A DNA stretch of 64,000 bases from Phytophthora sp. 'mugwort' (Eukaryota > Oomycota > Peronosporomycetes > Peronosporales > Peronosporaceae). Both the position numbers and the translations under genes were made by a program. The first letter of the stretch is position 1, and each line of letters opens with the position of its first letter. Below the pieces are notes generated by a model. That model had not been told where the DNA came from and made no database searches. It saw nothing but the letters and a program-made list of their open reading frames with translations. Shown one piece after another: positions 42,938 to 53,326 of this stretch. The stretch is taken from assembly GCA_033558025.1 (NCBI GenBank), contig JAUCEF010000007.1, forward strand, positions 1,302,001-1,366,000, in the 5' to 3' direction.

Positions 42938-44472
42938 TTAGTTATCCTTCCGCCGGTATGATGGAACGTGGCCTACCAACCAGACGTGTAACGGATTGGC
43001 ATTTGCCCCAAACGAACGCTTCCAATGCAGCAACCACTTGGTTGGCAATAGCAGAAGCTCGTGGCTTCGTGGTAATTGAATCGATTTCGTTCGAATCGTT
43101 TGCTTCTTGAAAGAGCCTGCCAAGTTGTTTTGACGATCTTTGGTAACTCCAACGCCCGCCAGCCACTCTAAAAACGTATTCAAAACTGATACCAGGACCC
43201 CTGTTCAGTATCATCCTCAAACCATTTCACTGCTTCTGTATTTTTGCCGATGAAGATGAACGCATCCACCGCAACGAAAGTTTTCGATCTTGGTTGGTAG
43301 TAGACCAAGCTCTGGACAGCTTTGGTATCTCCAGGGAGGAGAAACCTACTGTTAACAGCCTTTTTGGGAAAGACAAAGGCAAGCGGCCCAAAACTCAGCG
43401 GACGCAGCTCTGCCACATGCTGATGGGCCGACTAAACCATTCGTGACACAGCATCTCGTATATCTTGCCTCGAATCACGGATGTACTTCCCGAGTTGTCA
43501 GCGTGTGCTATCGCGAATTCGGACGCCTTATTAATACTGTCTTCGGTCACTCTGGAAACGATTTCCTCGGCGATGGACTTGGATAGAAAATCCAAAAATG
43601 AAATTTCGCTAAAAATTCTTTTTGGTAGGATAAACTACTATCTGAAGAATGTGAAGGATGCGGTGTCTGTACTTATCATCTCTCACATGAGGCTTATTTT
43701 TGCATAAGAAATGATATCCAACACACTGAATGTGGTAATTGCTTGTTCAGTTCTTCGTCATTTTCGAGTTCCGTTGTAGTGAAGATCATTATTGGAATTC
43801 GACAAATTTGTTGTATCTCGTAATTCGACTCATCACTAAGGAGCGAGTTGGGATCTTGCAGCTCGTCTAAGGCTTAGTAAGTTAGACTCTAAGCTCCAAG
43901 CTGACACGATATACGTATACGACTGATTTTTGCGTAGTTACCAAAGTCCTAAGGACCTGGGGAAACAAACAGAATCGATACTTACTCGTTTCCACACAGT
44001 ATCGGCGACTATTTCCCTCAATAAGCTGAAGCACAGTGAGTTTGTCTGCGAGCTCAAGGAAATCCACTTCATCTAACAACTGAGTAAACGCATTGTCTTC
44101 AGCACAATACTTGTAAATCTATGCCCAGAATTTAGCACCAGCTCAAACGAAGCCCCTGGACTTCAATTTGGTGGCGATAAGAAGTTAAAAGATGCAATAG
44201 AGCTAGAAACGACTTTTCACGTGCCAGACATCCCCGTCACGAGTTTGTCGCCACCCGTTTTGGCTTCAAGGCACGTTTTCACCTTGTGCATCAACTCGGT
44301 AAAAAGAACGATGGATGAGTTCCTTCCAGAATCGTCGTGTACTGTAGTCCTTCTCCGCGTGCGCCATGGGAGGAAATTTGGACACTCTGAAATACTTCAA
44401 CTCACCGTCGTCCCCATCATCGTCCTCATCCACTTGACGCTTCTTCGGTTGAACGAAAAAGGCAAACATCAA
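42938..44472 (-). pseudogene. Broken Crinkler/RHS-type effector gene (NTPase and nuclease-like parts)
   Basis: On the minus strand, blocks in three frames read in a consistent order and resemble the C-terminal part of oomycete CRN proteins. A Lys/Asp-rich start leads into YFRVSKFPPM and RRFWKELIHRSF (44472-44266). A Walker-A-like segment GDKLVTGMSGT follows, which lacks the expected GK(S/T). Then come ELADKLTVLQLIEG (44079-), IPIMIFTTTELENDEELNKQ (about 43780-43730), FLSKSIAEEIVSRVTEDS (43595-) and a nuclease-like end (LSFGPLAFVFPKKAVNSRF, TFVAVDAFIFIG; 43416-43180). Frame changes and stops separate the blocks. No signal peptide or LFLAK-type N-terminus was found upstream. Intact relatives are secreted and act in host cells; this copy should be dead. 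No attempt is made to join the parts. Confidence 0.7.
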
Positions 44473-44695
44473 GAACAGCCGATCACTGGAACAGTATGCA
44501 GTCTGCGGACTTTAGACAGCATTTTGCGAGTTATAAGGACGCATGCACGAGGTCCATTTTATCGATAAATATTTATATTACACGTAGTCACCTTAATACC
44601 ATAGTGAAAAAATTGACTGGGAGGAAGAAACACACCAAATGCAGCTACGCTACAGTGTTTTGTTTCGAGTTCGCGTTTGAAAGACTGAAGGCCAC

Positions 44696-45716
44696 TCAGC
44701 GATTCAGTGGGACTACCGCAGATTCGAGATCGTGCGCCGGCGTGCTGGTTGCTGTAGGAGCAGTTGCTACAGACCCTCGCCGACGACCACGACGAGGTGG
44801 TAGATGATCACCGTACGAGCGTGAACCTAAAGCTTGCTGTTCATTTGGTACAGCACAAATTCCTGGCTGCGCAGTTGAAATACCAAGGAACATTAAAAAA
44901 ATGTGAGGAAAAGTAACACAGGCTTAGATAAAGTAGCTGTAGGACCTACCCAACGCCACCGTATGGCCATAGAAATCGCCACTGCGTAGGCAATAACAGT
45001 AGCCGCAACCGTGATACTAAAACAGTCTCCATTGTCAAACCGAAGGTAAAACCTCTGCCACAGAAACAACGACGTCGACCCCAACACCCCTTAATAATAA
45101 CGCATTACATAATTTGTTAGTAAAACGTCGTCTTTGACCCAAATGCCAACACTAAAATGCGTCCGTACCAGTAGCGAAGAGCAAAATCCCGGGCATCATC
45201 CCGACCCAAAAGACCATTTCTCGGGTCGGGTTGCCCAGTTGCAGGTATACCGCCAATAATGTACTCAGCAGAGCACAACTGAGTGCCACTGCCAGTATCC
45301 ATATCATCAGAGTAGTTATCAGCTCCCAACTACGTTTATGGCATAACACCGCTCCGTCCTGCATATCCACGATCGTCGAGGTCCGATTCGTCCCGGGGCT
45401 GTCATAATTGTATACAGCCTCGTGAAGTCAGATACTTGACCAAACAGAAATAGATAATAATCAATAAATCTTATCCCCCTTACATGCTCATCTTGAATGA
45501 GTCATCGGCACAGAATTGCTCCCACGACTTGGAGTCGGTGGACCCTTCGCCCACAATGTAGACACGCTTAAGCGATGCGTGAACGTCTGGATCCTCACCG
45601 AACTGCAGCCAGTGGCGCCGTAGCAGCGAGAAGAAGAGCAACGTGCAGACGACCATGCACAGCAGGATCTGGTTGGCGTTGGGCAAGCCGAACTGTCGGT
45701 GGTGGCGGCGCCGCAT
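44696..45716 (-). CDS. Small multi-pass membrane protein, hypothetical
   Basis: Four exons by eye: 45716 to about 45485 (donor GTAAGG inside the last codons of the first frame), about 45405-45170, about 45090-44950 and about 44870-44696, giving roughly 240 residues. There are four candidate membrane helices (ILLCMVVCTLLFFSLL, LITTLMIWILAVALSCALL, MVFWVGMMPGILLFATG, FSITVAATVIAYAVAISMA). An N-glycosylation-type NRT sits in the loop after helix 1. The C-terminal tail is hydrophilic and Arg-rich (PPRRGRRRG) and presumably cytosolic. I do not recognise the family; the plan resembles four-helix membrane proteins such as FRAG1/DRAM but no signature is seen. It lies downstream of POLE2 on the same strand, 270 bp after its stop. 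Confidence 0.6.
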
Positions 45717-45986
45717 CCTGGACGAGTGTCGGTCTTAATTGCGCTGTGACGTCGTTGGGAAGCAGCAGTGGTAATTCACCTAAACCCTATGTGTAAATGT
45801 AGGTCTAAAACATAGGCAGTCGGGTTACACTTAGTGAATGTATTGAGTCATGTCTCAGTAGAGGTTAAAAATGCAGCGCAATTTGGAGCATCCATGCAGG
45901 TTTTGAATAACTGTGCTCCAAAAGTCCACAGGACGGCCTACAATGTATCTATTTGGCATTGTTCCAGCAACATACTCGTGACGATC

Positions 45987-48130
45987 TTACTCGACGCGGC
46001 TGAACTCCGTGGTATTGGTGCTCGGACGATAGAACACAAACGAGTAGTCTGCGTGGAACGGGCCAGGGTGAAAGACACCGACGGACGAGTAGCCGAGCTG
46101 GTACTGCTCGGTCGAGTCACCAAGGATCAACACGTCCGGGGCCGGGAAGAGCTGCAGCGACGAGTCGAAGTCCCAATTGATCGGATTCGCCATCAGCGGC
46201 AGTGGACACAAGTGCGCTTGGTCAATGAGCGTCTTGGCCAACTGAAAATAACAACGTCAACACGCAACGCAAAGTCAGCAACAACGTCAACAATTGCGGT
46301 GATAGCGTGGCAGCCTCAGTCACCCAAGCGTTGAGCCGTACATGCTTAGAAATGTCCGTTTGAGAGACCGACTGGACGGCTTCACCACCTTCGTCCATGG
46401 CCGCTTCTTGCTCATTTGGCATTGGCGGCAGGATAGCATGCCGCTGCATCTTTTGCTGGAGATCGTCACGGAAGATCACGATATCCTGAGTGTAATAGCG
46501 GATCCGACACGGGTTGGTACTGCACGTAACGTTCGGCACCTTGCGGAAAAGTTCACGAGTGCAGAGATCAGGAAGCTGTTACACAACGCTGGAGTTAGAT
46601 TTTCAGCACAAGACTCACTCAATCGTGCTCTATCATAGCTAGTTGTTTGTACCGGGTGGCGCGGGAATGCACGCGATGAACCGGGATCGTTAGGTCCAGG
46701 CACTAGAACGAAACGCGAGTTTTCGGCGATGCCAGGATATTTTAAAATGAGGTTTCCGAGCTCCTCCAAGTACTCGCGCAAATCCTGCAGTGAGTTAGAT
46801 CCTGCACCTCCACCGATAGATATCGACATGAAATCACCCATTAGGATAAAAAGGGTGGGCTGCACGATCTCAAGGCCCTGAAAAAGCTCATCCAACTTGC
46901 TCATGACATGTGGGTCATCCAAATGGACGTCAGACAATACAATGAACGTGGCGTGGTGATCGCTGGCTTCTAATTCTCGAATCTGTTCCCGTTGCTGCGC
47001 TGACACCTCAACACCTAGCGGGTCGATGTCACCCAGGACTTCCAATGATGCTTCCTTTGACTCTGGTGGTGGGAAACCCATTGTCTTACCACCACGATAA
47101 CAAGATATACGTTAGCTGGATGCGCAATGAATTCGTAACAGCTTCCAGAGTGCAATCCTTACCTGAACGTGGAGTACATCATCGATAACTTCACCTTCCA
47201 CCAGTACCACACAGTTGACTGTAAAGAGACCATCTGTGTAGGCTGCGTTCGTAAGGTCTATGACAATTCGAGACGTAAAGTCTTCCAGATAAAATCTCTT
47301 GCGCTCGTCCTGACCCAGCATGCCAATCACTCGCCGCACCCCACTCAAGCCCAGCAGCGACTCAATCCGCGACAACTACATGTCGCATCAGTCGAGCCAG
47401 CGATGAGCTAACTACCAGCAAACTCAATAGCTACCATTTTCTCCTACCTCCATGTACTCCGTAGTATTCGCCACTGCTGCGGACGGCTGTGCAAACAGAC
47501 GATTCCGCTTGACACGGAGATCCACCGACATGAACCGGCTCCTCAGCAGTTGAATCCTCGACTCAGGCCCAGCGTGGAGTCGGCGGTGGGCGTCTGCTCT
47601 AAGCTCGTACGAGTTATTGTGCGTGTTGAAGTGCAGCCTCGGCGTGTCGAAAGCGCCGAACACCTGGATCTGCTCGTAGTCGTTCTCAGCCGACACAGCC
47701 AACAGAGTGTCCAATGCGCTCTCCAGAGCTTCCAGTGTCACCACAGACGACGCCACTGAGCGGTCCAAAAAGCAAAAAAACTTTAGTCGGCATACGTAAA
47801 TTTGGACGCGTTCTAAGGCGTAGGCGCACTCTTGCTGCGGTCGATGTTGTTCTTGATAGCGTAGATGACATCCTCCAACTGTAGTGACGTCTCGCTGCCG
47901 GCAGAACGGAAACATTGGCGTTATATTAGAGAGATCGGATTGACTCAGGCGTAGGCTTTCGAATACTTGTTCTCAAGCGGCTAGAGGATGTTTTAGAGGT
48001 GGAAATTAGACAAGCACCAGTGCAGGACACAGACATACTTGGTGAGCTCCTCGGTTAGGCGTTGCAGTGCGTCGGCGTGAAGCGACAACCCTTGCAACTT
48101 GCACGCGCGCAAAACTCGCTTGGACGCCAT
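45987..48130 (-). CDS. POLE2: DNA polymerase epsilon subunit 2 (B subunit)
   Basis: Multi-exon gene (about six exons) for the regulatory B subunit of the leading-strand polymerase. The N-terminus MASKRVLRACKLQGLSLHAD and the following helices match the small helical domain of the family. Then comes VQVFGAFDTPRLHFN-like sequence (QIQVFGAFDTPRLHFN) and the OB-fold start SRIESLLGLSGVRRVIGML with QDERKRFYLEDFTSRIVIDL. The inactive calcineurin-like phosphoesterase domain has FIVLSDVHLDDPHVMSKL, PTLFILMGDFMS and FVLVPGPNDPG. The C-terminal block has NPCRIRYYTQDIVIFRDDL, HLCPLPLMANPINWDFD, DVLILGDSTEQY and a C-terminal SFVFYRPSTN. The ATG at 48130 is chosen because the conserved N-terminus begins there. 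Inner exon borders were not all fixed. Confidence 0.93.
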
Positions 48131-48500
48131 GATCGATGCCACTTTTTACTGAAAACGGCGCCAACTGTGGCGATGTACCGACTATTTGGTACATCACCAA
48201 AAGGTGTTTTTCACCTGAAATGTGATGTACCCCGGTATAGTCTCATATGCTCGATAATTTGATGATCATTCGGGGATCCAGCCACCACGCCTACTGCCGT
48301 CGACAAGGAGCCCTACAGCCCTGTCAGATAGCGAGGCTCTCGCTGGAGCTCAACAATCGTGGCCGTGACCGGCGAAACTGGACCCCCGCTAGGGCAATTC
48401 CGACCCTCCCCACTAAGATCATGTAAGCGCGCTTCCGCGAAGGATGTTACTCAGGACGCCCTGGCTGAATCCAGCAAGGGCAAAAAAAGAAGCTAAAGAG
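48131..48500 (-). promoter_or_regulatory. POLE2 upstream region with E2F-like site
   Basis: TTGGCGCC on the minus strand (48164-48157) lies 27-34 bp before the POLE2 start codon and matches the E2F core (TTSSCGC). From about 48260 onwards the sequence looks like degraded mobile-element DNA, with no usable frame. Confidence 0.45.
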
Positions 48501-49060
48501 GCAGTCAACTACTGAAGCGGACGGCAGGACCCAATGAGCCTGCCCGAACTGCGCCCAAGGATTTCGAGCTGGGAGGAAGAAGTTACGACTCCACTTAGAA
48601 TGCGAAGAAAACCGCGACTGCAACGAGAACTGCGGCTAACGACACACTGAAGAGCCCAGTGGCATTCATGCACAATAAGTGCGTCGACATCAATGCGTTC
48701 ACGTCGGAGCAAAAGGGTCCTGATGGTACAGACTTGCAGCTGTTCCTGAACGTCTACGCGCTCAGCCATGACAAGTACGTGGAGCACAAAGAGAACTACG
48801 GCAATATTCGGAAGTAGGGCTGCAAGACGGCTGGTTGCGAGTGGCGTGTATGGATTGACAATCGCAGAGCGAGCAGGTATACCCGCACCAAACAATTTGG
48901 TACTCCTCCTGACTCGTGGTTGGTTAGTCATTTTTACGACGAGCACGAATTGCTTTGCCTGTAAGCGAAACCCTTTGTCGTTGTCGGGAAACCCGGGGTG
49001 TTTCGAGGAAGTTAATTTGCTTAATGCCAAGTTCAAAGCGGAATGCAAGCTACGCCTAAG
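48500..49060 (+). mobile_element. MULE/FAR1-type transposase N-terminal fragment (decayed)
   Basis: Translated pieces in broken frames include a Cys/His cluster (CPNCAQGFRAGRKKLRLHLE, then C) near 48540-48620. A FAR1/WRKY-like DNA-binding remnant follows near 48820-48960 (CEWRVWIDNRRASRYTR, then WLVSHFYDEHELLC). Stops interrupt every frame. It ends where the LTR-type gag sequence begins on the other strand, consistent with a later insertion. Family assignment is tentative. Confidence 0.4.
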
Positions 49061-49966
49061 AAACCTCCTGTATCCTACCATAGCCTCCTTCATGTAGTCG
49101 TGAACACGTACCAGCGTCCACTGCTGGTTCGGGCTGCATGTCCAGAGCCAAGTGATCATCAAGCTGCGTGTCTAAAGAACGCTCACTGGGCAGCGACACC
49201 TCCCTGTCGTTGCCATTGATCGGTCTACGCGGGTCGGGGTGAGAGTGACGCTCTTCAGCACCAAGAGCATGACCGTAGTATGACGACACTGCCCCCCAAA
49301 GCTCGCGGGTGTCTGGAGCGTTATGCGGGTTGATCGCGGCGAGCGTCATCATCGGTTAAATTGATTTAGTCGTGTACCTTGGTGGGAACGTCTTGCGGCA
49401 GGTTCGTGAGAGGTTCCCAGGATTCTCGATTGATTGCAAGCCCATCGACGACACCAGCAAATCCCAGTGTTCCAGAGACGGATTGAGCGATGATCACAGA
49501 TCGCCTCTGTGGTGGAGCGGATGCGCTGAAATTCTGTAGGATCCCAACTCACACGCACTGCACCCAGACACCGACTAACGGAGGGGGTACTCCGACGGCC
49601 GTGTTGTTGCTGAGTATGTTCACCTTGTGTACCCGTCGGCGGGCTGGTACTGCTCTCTCGTTGACACGAGATGCGCAATTGGTGGGCCTTAGACGTCCTT
49701 GTGGGGACTTGGGAGGGGGTGGATCCGCGCTGGTATTCCTGCGCACGGGATCCGGTGTCGGTTTGGTCTTGCGCTCTTTGCCTAAACCTTGTGGATCCGT
49801 AATAGAAATACGGGGTTGTTCCTTCTTGAGGGTGTCTTCGTTCCTTGTCGGAGTTATCCTTGCTCCTTATCGGAGTTGTCCTTGCTCCTTTACGATGCTT
49901 GCCGCCTCCAATAGCGGGACCTTGAGAAAGGGGGGAGAAGCCAAAGGGCGAGTGCGACCTGGCCAA
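49056..49966 (-). mobile_element. LTR-retroelement gag-like ORF (copy 1)
   Basis: A 205-residue open frame (49966-49349) and an overlapping one (49352-49056). The product is basic, Gln/Arg/Ser/Thr-rich (RSKDNSDKERRHPQEG, RFRQRAQDQTDTGSRAQ), as in retroelement gag N-termini. A second copy is in the opposite orientation at the right end of the window. It is preceded by LTR-like sequence at 49985-50270. No protease, reverse transcriptase or integrase follows, so the element is truncated near 49060. Confidence 0.6.
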
Positions 49967-49984
49967 ACTATTCAGGGGCTACCA

Positions 49985-50275
49985 CGTGTGCAGGAAGATC
50001 GCCAAAGTTAGACTTGACTTATGTATGGGGCCAAAAGAAATTCTCCATACAATAGTCAAGTCTGTCTTCCAGTGCAAATTCGGTTCTGATTTATACCTAG
50101 CCTATGGACCTTCGGATCCCATCCCAAGACCTATCCTACGGACTATTTATAACCCAGGACCCTCTCTGACCCTCTCCTGCTCAACCGTCTCCACTCTACC
50201 TCGATCTAGCTACGAATCTACCAGGTGTGCACTAAACTGATCGGATCCTGTGCTAGGATCTTATCCTACGGAACG
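49985..50275 (-). repeat. LTR-like sequence of the gag element (copy 1, reversed)
   Basis: In reverse orientation this stretch nearly matches 63160-63455, differing by single bases over the gag-proximal 200 bp. On its minus strand it contains GTTATAAATAGTCC, a TATA box, and ends just before the gag frame. The match weakens beyond about 50240. Its outer TG end was not located with certainty. Confidence 0.6.
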
Positions 50276-50339
50276 GATCCATGACCCGTACCGTATACAG
50301 ATGAAGTGGCCTGGCTGAAGCGCCAATCGACCAACCTTG

Positions 50340-51950
50340 AGCAGCAGTGTCAAGACGCTTAATCCGAGCGCGACACGCGTTCAGGGGACTCTTCCGCGTC
50401 CAGAAAGATCATGTCGATCTTTAACGCAGCTATGAGCAGCGGAAACAGCATATTTGGGGCCTGGAGCGTGACATTCAGCGACTGCGGGACGAGCTGCACC
50501 AAGTGCGCCAACAGCTCGATGGATCTGCAGCATATCTGCATGCTGCACAGATGGAGCTGCACGTTCGATGTGAGCAGATCGTCGAGCTGGAGGATCTCCT
50601 TGACAAGGCTGAGCGTCGTCGCGCGGATCTTCACCAGGTTCACGATCAACCGTAAGCAAGTCAGATGCTGCCCGGGAAGAGATCGAGCGCTTGAAGCATT
50701 CGCCGGGAGCAGCTTATCGGGATATTACACGTGCCGGAGATCTTCGGCACGTGACTCAACCAGCTCCTTAATCTCCGCGTGGAGTACGAGACGCTCGAGG
50801 CCGCCCGCAATACGATCGGTTAGGAGCTTAAGAGGGCCCAAGATCAGGTGACCCGCGCCAACGCCGAGATCTGCGCCGGCACTCAAGTTCTGCGAGACCT
50901 GGAGTCGCTACGGCCCAAGTGACTCAGCTCACGAGCGAACGCGATCGGGCACGCCTGGATCTTGACGAGGACGTCCAAAAGGGGCGACAATATTTCAAGG
51001 CCCAGAAGGATCTCCGTGAGCAGATCTCCGATATGCAGCAAGCGTACCAGCTTGCCCGCCAGGATCTCGATCGACTCCGCGTCCAGCACGAACTTCGGTT
51101 GCAAAGCTCACCAAGGCCTGCTCGACAAGCACAACTCCGCCGTCATGGAGCAGGAAAGCGCTCTCGACAACTTGGCGTCGATCGCCTCGGCCGCCATGAG
51201 GAGCTCTTCGGTTGCACGCAGCGCTCGGTCTGATTCCGTAGCTGCAGTGACCAGGCCTCTTCCAAGAGATCCTTGAGTCCGCCTGCTTCACCCCGCCACG
51301 ATAATCCGAGCCCGCCGAAGAAGGTGCCTCGTTCCTCGTCTCCTTCGGTAAGCGGCGCAACTGCCTCGGAGGTGCCTCTTGTACCGTCGTCGTCCAGCTC
51401 TCCGAACCAGCCAGGACCCCCTTGGATCTCGCTGCCGACGCCGCGACTGAGGTCGACGATGCAGACTATGGCCCGGGATCCGAGTTCTGTTCCGGTTCCA
51501 ACTCCAACTCCGGCGGATCCGACGCTGAGCCTGTCGACTCGGATGCGATCTTCGACGACTCCGCTGGCGATGAGCTCCAGGGTGCTCTGGCGCGATTCCG
51601 ATCCGACGCCTGTCGACGCAGCCATTCCGCGGAATCTCGGAGGCGAGGGATCCCAAGCTACGCCCATCGTGGTCGACCAAGATCCGGCCACTGCCGAAGC
51701 CGAGGAAGAGGTGGAAGGCACGAGACAGGTGGCCAGCACTCCAGGTCTGACACCTCCGGCCGCTGCACCCGTCGCGCATCCCGCTCCCCAACCGTTCGGC
51801 CCTGCGGATAGCTTTATCCTAGGCTTCCATCAACCGCGGGCCGTGATCGCGGAGGAGGTGACACCTTGGGAGCCTTCCCAGATCTGTGTGCTCACCCTCG
51901 ATACCCTCACGCCCCGGGTCCTAATCGACTACCTGGTGCTCTCGGCATTT
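50340..51950 (+). mobile_element. Decayed ORF with coiled-coil part, probable retroelement gag
   Basis: Two coiled-coil stretches in shifting plus frames: near 50440-50650 (QRLRDELHQVRQQLDG, IVELEDLLDKAERRRADLHQ) and 50919-51110 (TSERDRARLDLDEDVQKG, QAYQLARQDLDRLRVQHELR). A Pro/Ser/Thr-rich frame at 51273-52004 follows. Frameshifts and stops break it into at least three pieces. The GC-rich, compositionally biased sequence stands next to copia DNA. It resembles gag regions of oomycete LTR elements but lacks a zinc knuckle, so the family is open. Confidence 0.4.
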
Positions 51951-52241
51951 ACAACATTGGCGAGCTGCAATTCGGGTACTGCGCTACCTGAAGACGACAC
52001 GTGAGTTCGGGATCGTGTACCGAGGTGGCTGTGAGGACGTCAGGTGGAAGCGTACACGGACGCTGATTGGGGTAGCAACACCGACGGCAGGCGTTCCGTG
52101 TCAGGCGTGCTGGTGGTGATTGGAAACGCTCCAGTGGTGTTTAAGTCGAAGTTCCAGAGAACGGTTGCGCTGAGCACTACGGAAGCTGAGTATATGGAGT
52201 TGAGCCTGTGCACTCAAGAGGTGCTACGGACGCGGGCCATG

Positions 52242-52776
52242 TGTAATGATGTGGGGCGGAGGAGAAGGAGAAGGAGTTGTCGAGTAGGAAGGAAATTTGG
52301 AAGTGATTCATTTTTGGGCGGTCCTTAGTTCGCTAGCGCTATATTTAAGCCGCCATGGAGGCTCTTGTGTGTTCTTTGTGCTACGCTGGATATTCTCCGC
52401 ACGGTGACCAACCATTCCTCTACATCACATGCAAACCTACACGTCACACTCTATTGACTATCTGATTGGCTGGAGACTCTGGGACATTCTCTGGTTTCGT
52501 CATCATGATAATGATTGCGTGTACCATGAGTGTAGTTCACATACGTGATCCTTGGAAGATGTCGTGGTGTCGTGCGGCGCCTCCTTATGTGCAATTTATG
52601 CAAAATGTGCAAAAAAATGTGTTGTCGATGGGACTCGAACCCGTGACCTTTGCCTTGGACGATAGAAACTTTACGTCTGCACCAGACTGTGCGTATATCG
52701 ATTGTGTCGGGACCAAAGGTTTTACCCATACGTAACCGATGTAACATGTGTCGTAATTGCAAACCACATCCTTACA
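52242..52776. mobile_element. 535-bp TG...CA insertion (solo-LTR-like) with 5-bp target duplication
   Basis: Begins TGTAATGATGTGG and ends CCACATCCTTACA, so the ends are inverted repeats with 12 of 13 positions matching. It is flanked by CCATG at 52237-52241 and again at 52777-52781. TG...CA ends plus a 5-bp duplication are typical of an LTR. A TATA box (TATATTTA, 52340-52347) lies inside. No internal coding sequence is present, so a solo LTR is the best reading; a small non-autonomous element is possible. Confidence 0.75.
52611..52690 (-). other. tRNA-derived Pol III promoter segment (SINE-like)
   Basis: On the minus strand: box A TGGTGCAGACG (52684-52674) fits TRGYNNARNNG, and box B GGTTCGAGTCC (52641-52631) fits GGTTCGANNCC. 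They are 32 bases apart, and a run of seven T (52617-52611) follows. The acceptor and D stems do not fold as a tRNA, so it is a tRNA relic or a SINE head rather than a tRNA gene. It lies inside the 535-bp insertion. Confidence 0.5.
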
Positions 52777-53076
52777 CCATGCTCATGGACACGGGTCACG
52801 GGCAAGTGGGAGGCACGCAGGTCTGGGAAGACAACCAAGGTGCTATAGCACTGGCAAGCAACGCTGGGTATCACGCGCGGAGCAAGCATAATGAACATAC
52901 GTCATCACTTCATCCGTGAAAATGTCGAACGAGGAACGGTCAAGATCGACAACATCGACACGAAGCTTCAGCTTGCGGACATGCTGACGAAGGCGCTGGG
53001 CTCAAGACGTTGGCGTACCTGAGAGACGCAAGTGGTATCAAGACCAAGGTTGCCGTCCCGTAGCGGAGAATGAGGG

Positions 53077-53326
53077 TGTTGAAGTGGCACCACCTTGCAC
53101 GGTTCGCAAACATTTGTGGACCGAGGGAACGCCTCATCCCGAACCGTTCCCTGATCACTCTTGGGTGGTTCGGAGGACCCAGCCGGTGTATGCACAAACG
53201 CACGCATGAAGATAACAAGGACGCCAACAGGGAGTAGGCATTTATGGAGACTTGGTGGACAGGGTTAACCATTCTAATCTACTCATTTTGGCAGTTGTCT
53301 ACAACAACGCAAGCTTTATATCAACA
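53077..53326 (+). repeat. 3' LTR of the copia element
   Basis: A 250-bp stretch with perfect inverted ends, TGTTGA ... TCAACA, preceded by a purine run (GGAGAATGAGGG, 53065-53076) as polypurine tract. It follows the RNase H frame directly, at the place expected for the 3' LTR. The matching 5' LTR is not in the window. Confidence 0.7.

Larger units (their letters stand above)
51978..53076 (+). mobile_element. Ty1/copia 3' end: RNase H, interrupted by an insertion
   Basis: Starts at the end of the reverse transcriptase (LRYLKTTREFGIVYRGG), then the copia RNase H (EAYTDADWGSNTDGRRSVSG and ALSTTEAEYMELSLCTQEVL). The reading frame breaks at 52242 and resumes at 52782 with LMDTGHGQVGG, VWEDNQGAIALASNAGYH and KIDNIDTKLQLADMLTKALG. 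Removing 52242-52776 and one copy of the 5-bp duplication would rejoin the RNase H frame. The second part also carries small frame errors, so the element was already decaying. No integrase or gag of this element is in the window. Confidence 0.85.

Noticed and set aside
44300..44900. LFLAK-type CRN leader upstream of the broken effector-like gene
   Set aside because: No signal peptide or LFLAK motif found; this stretch holds the last exon of the neighbouring membrane protein.
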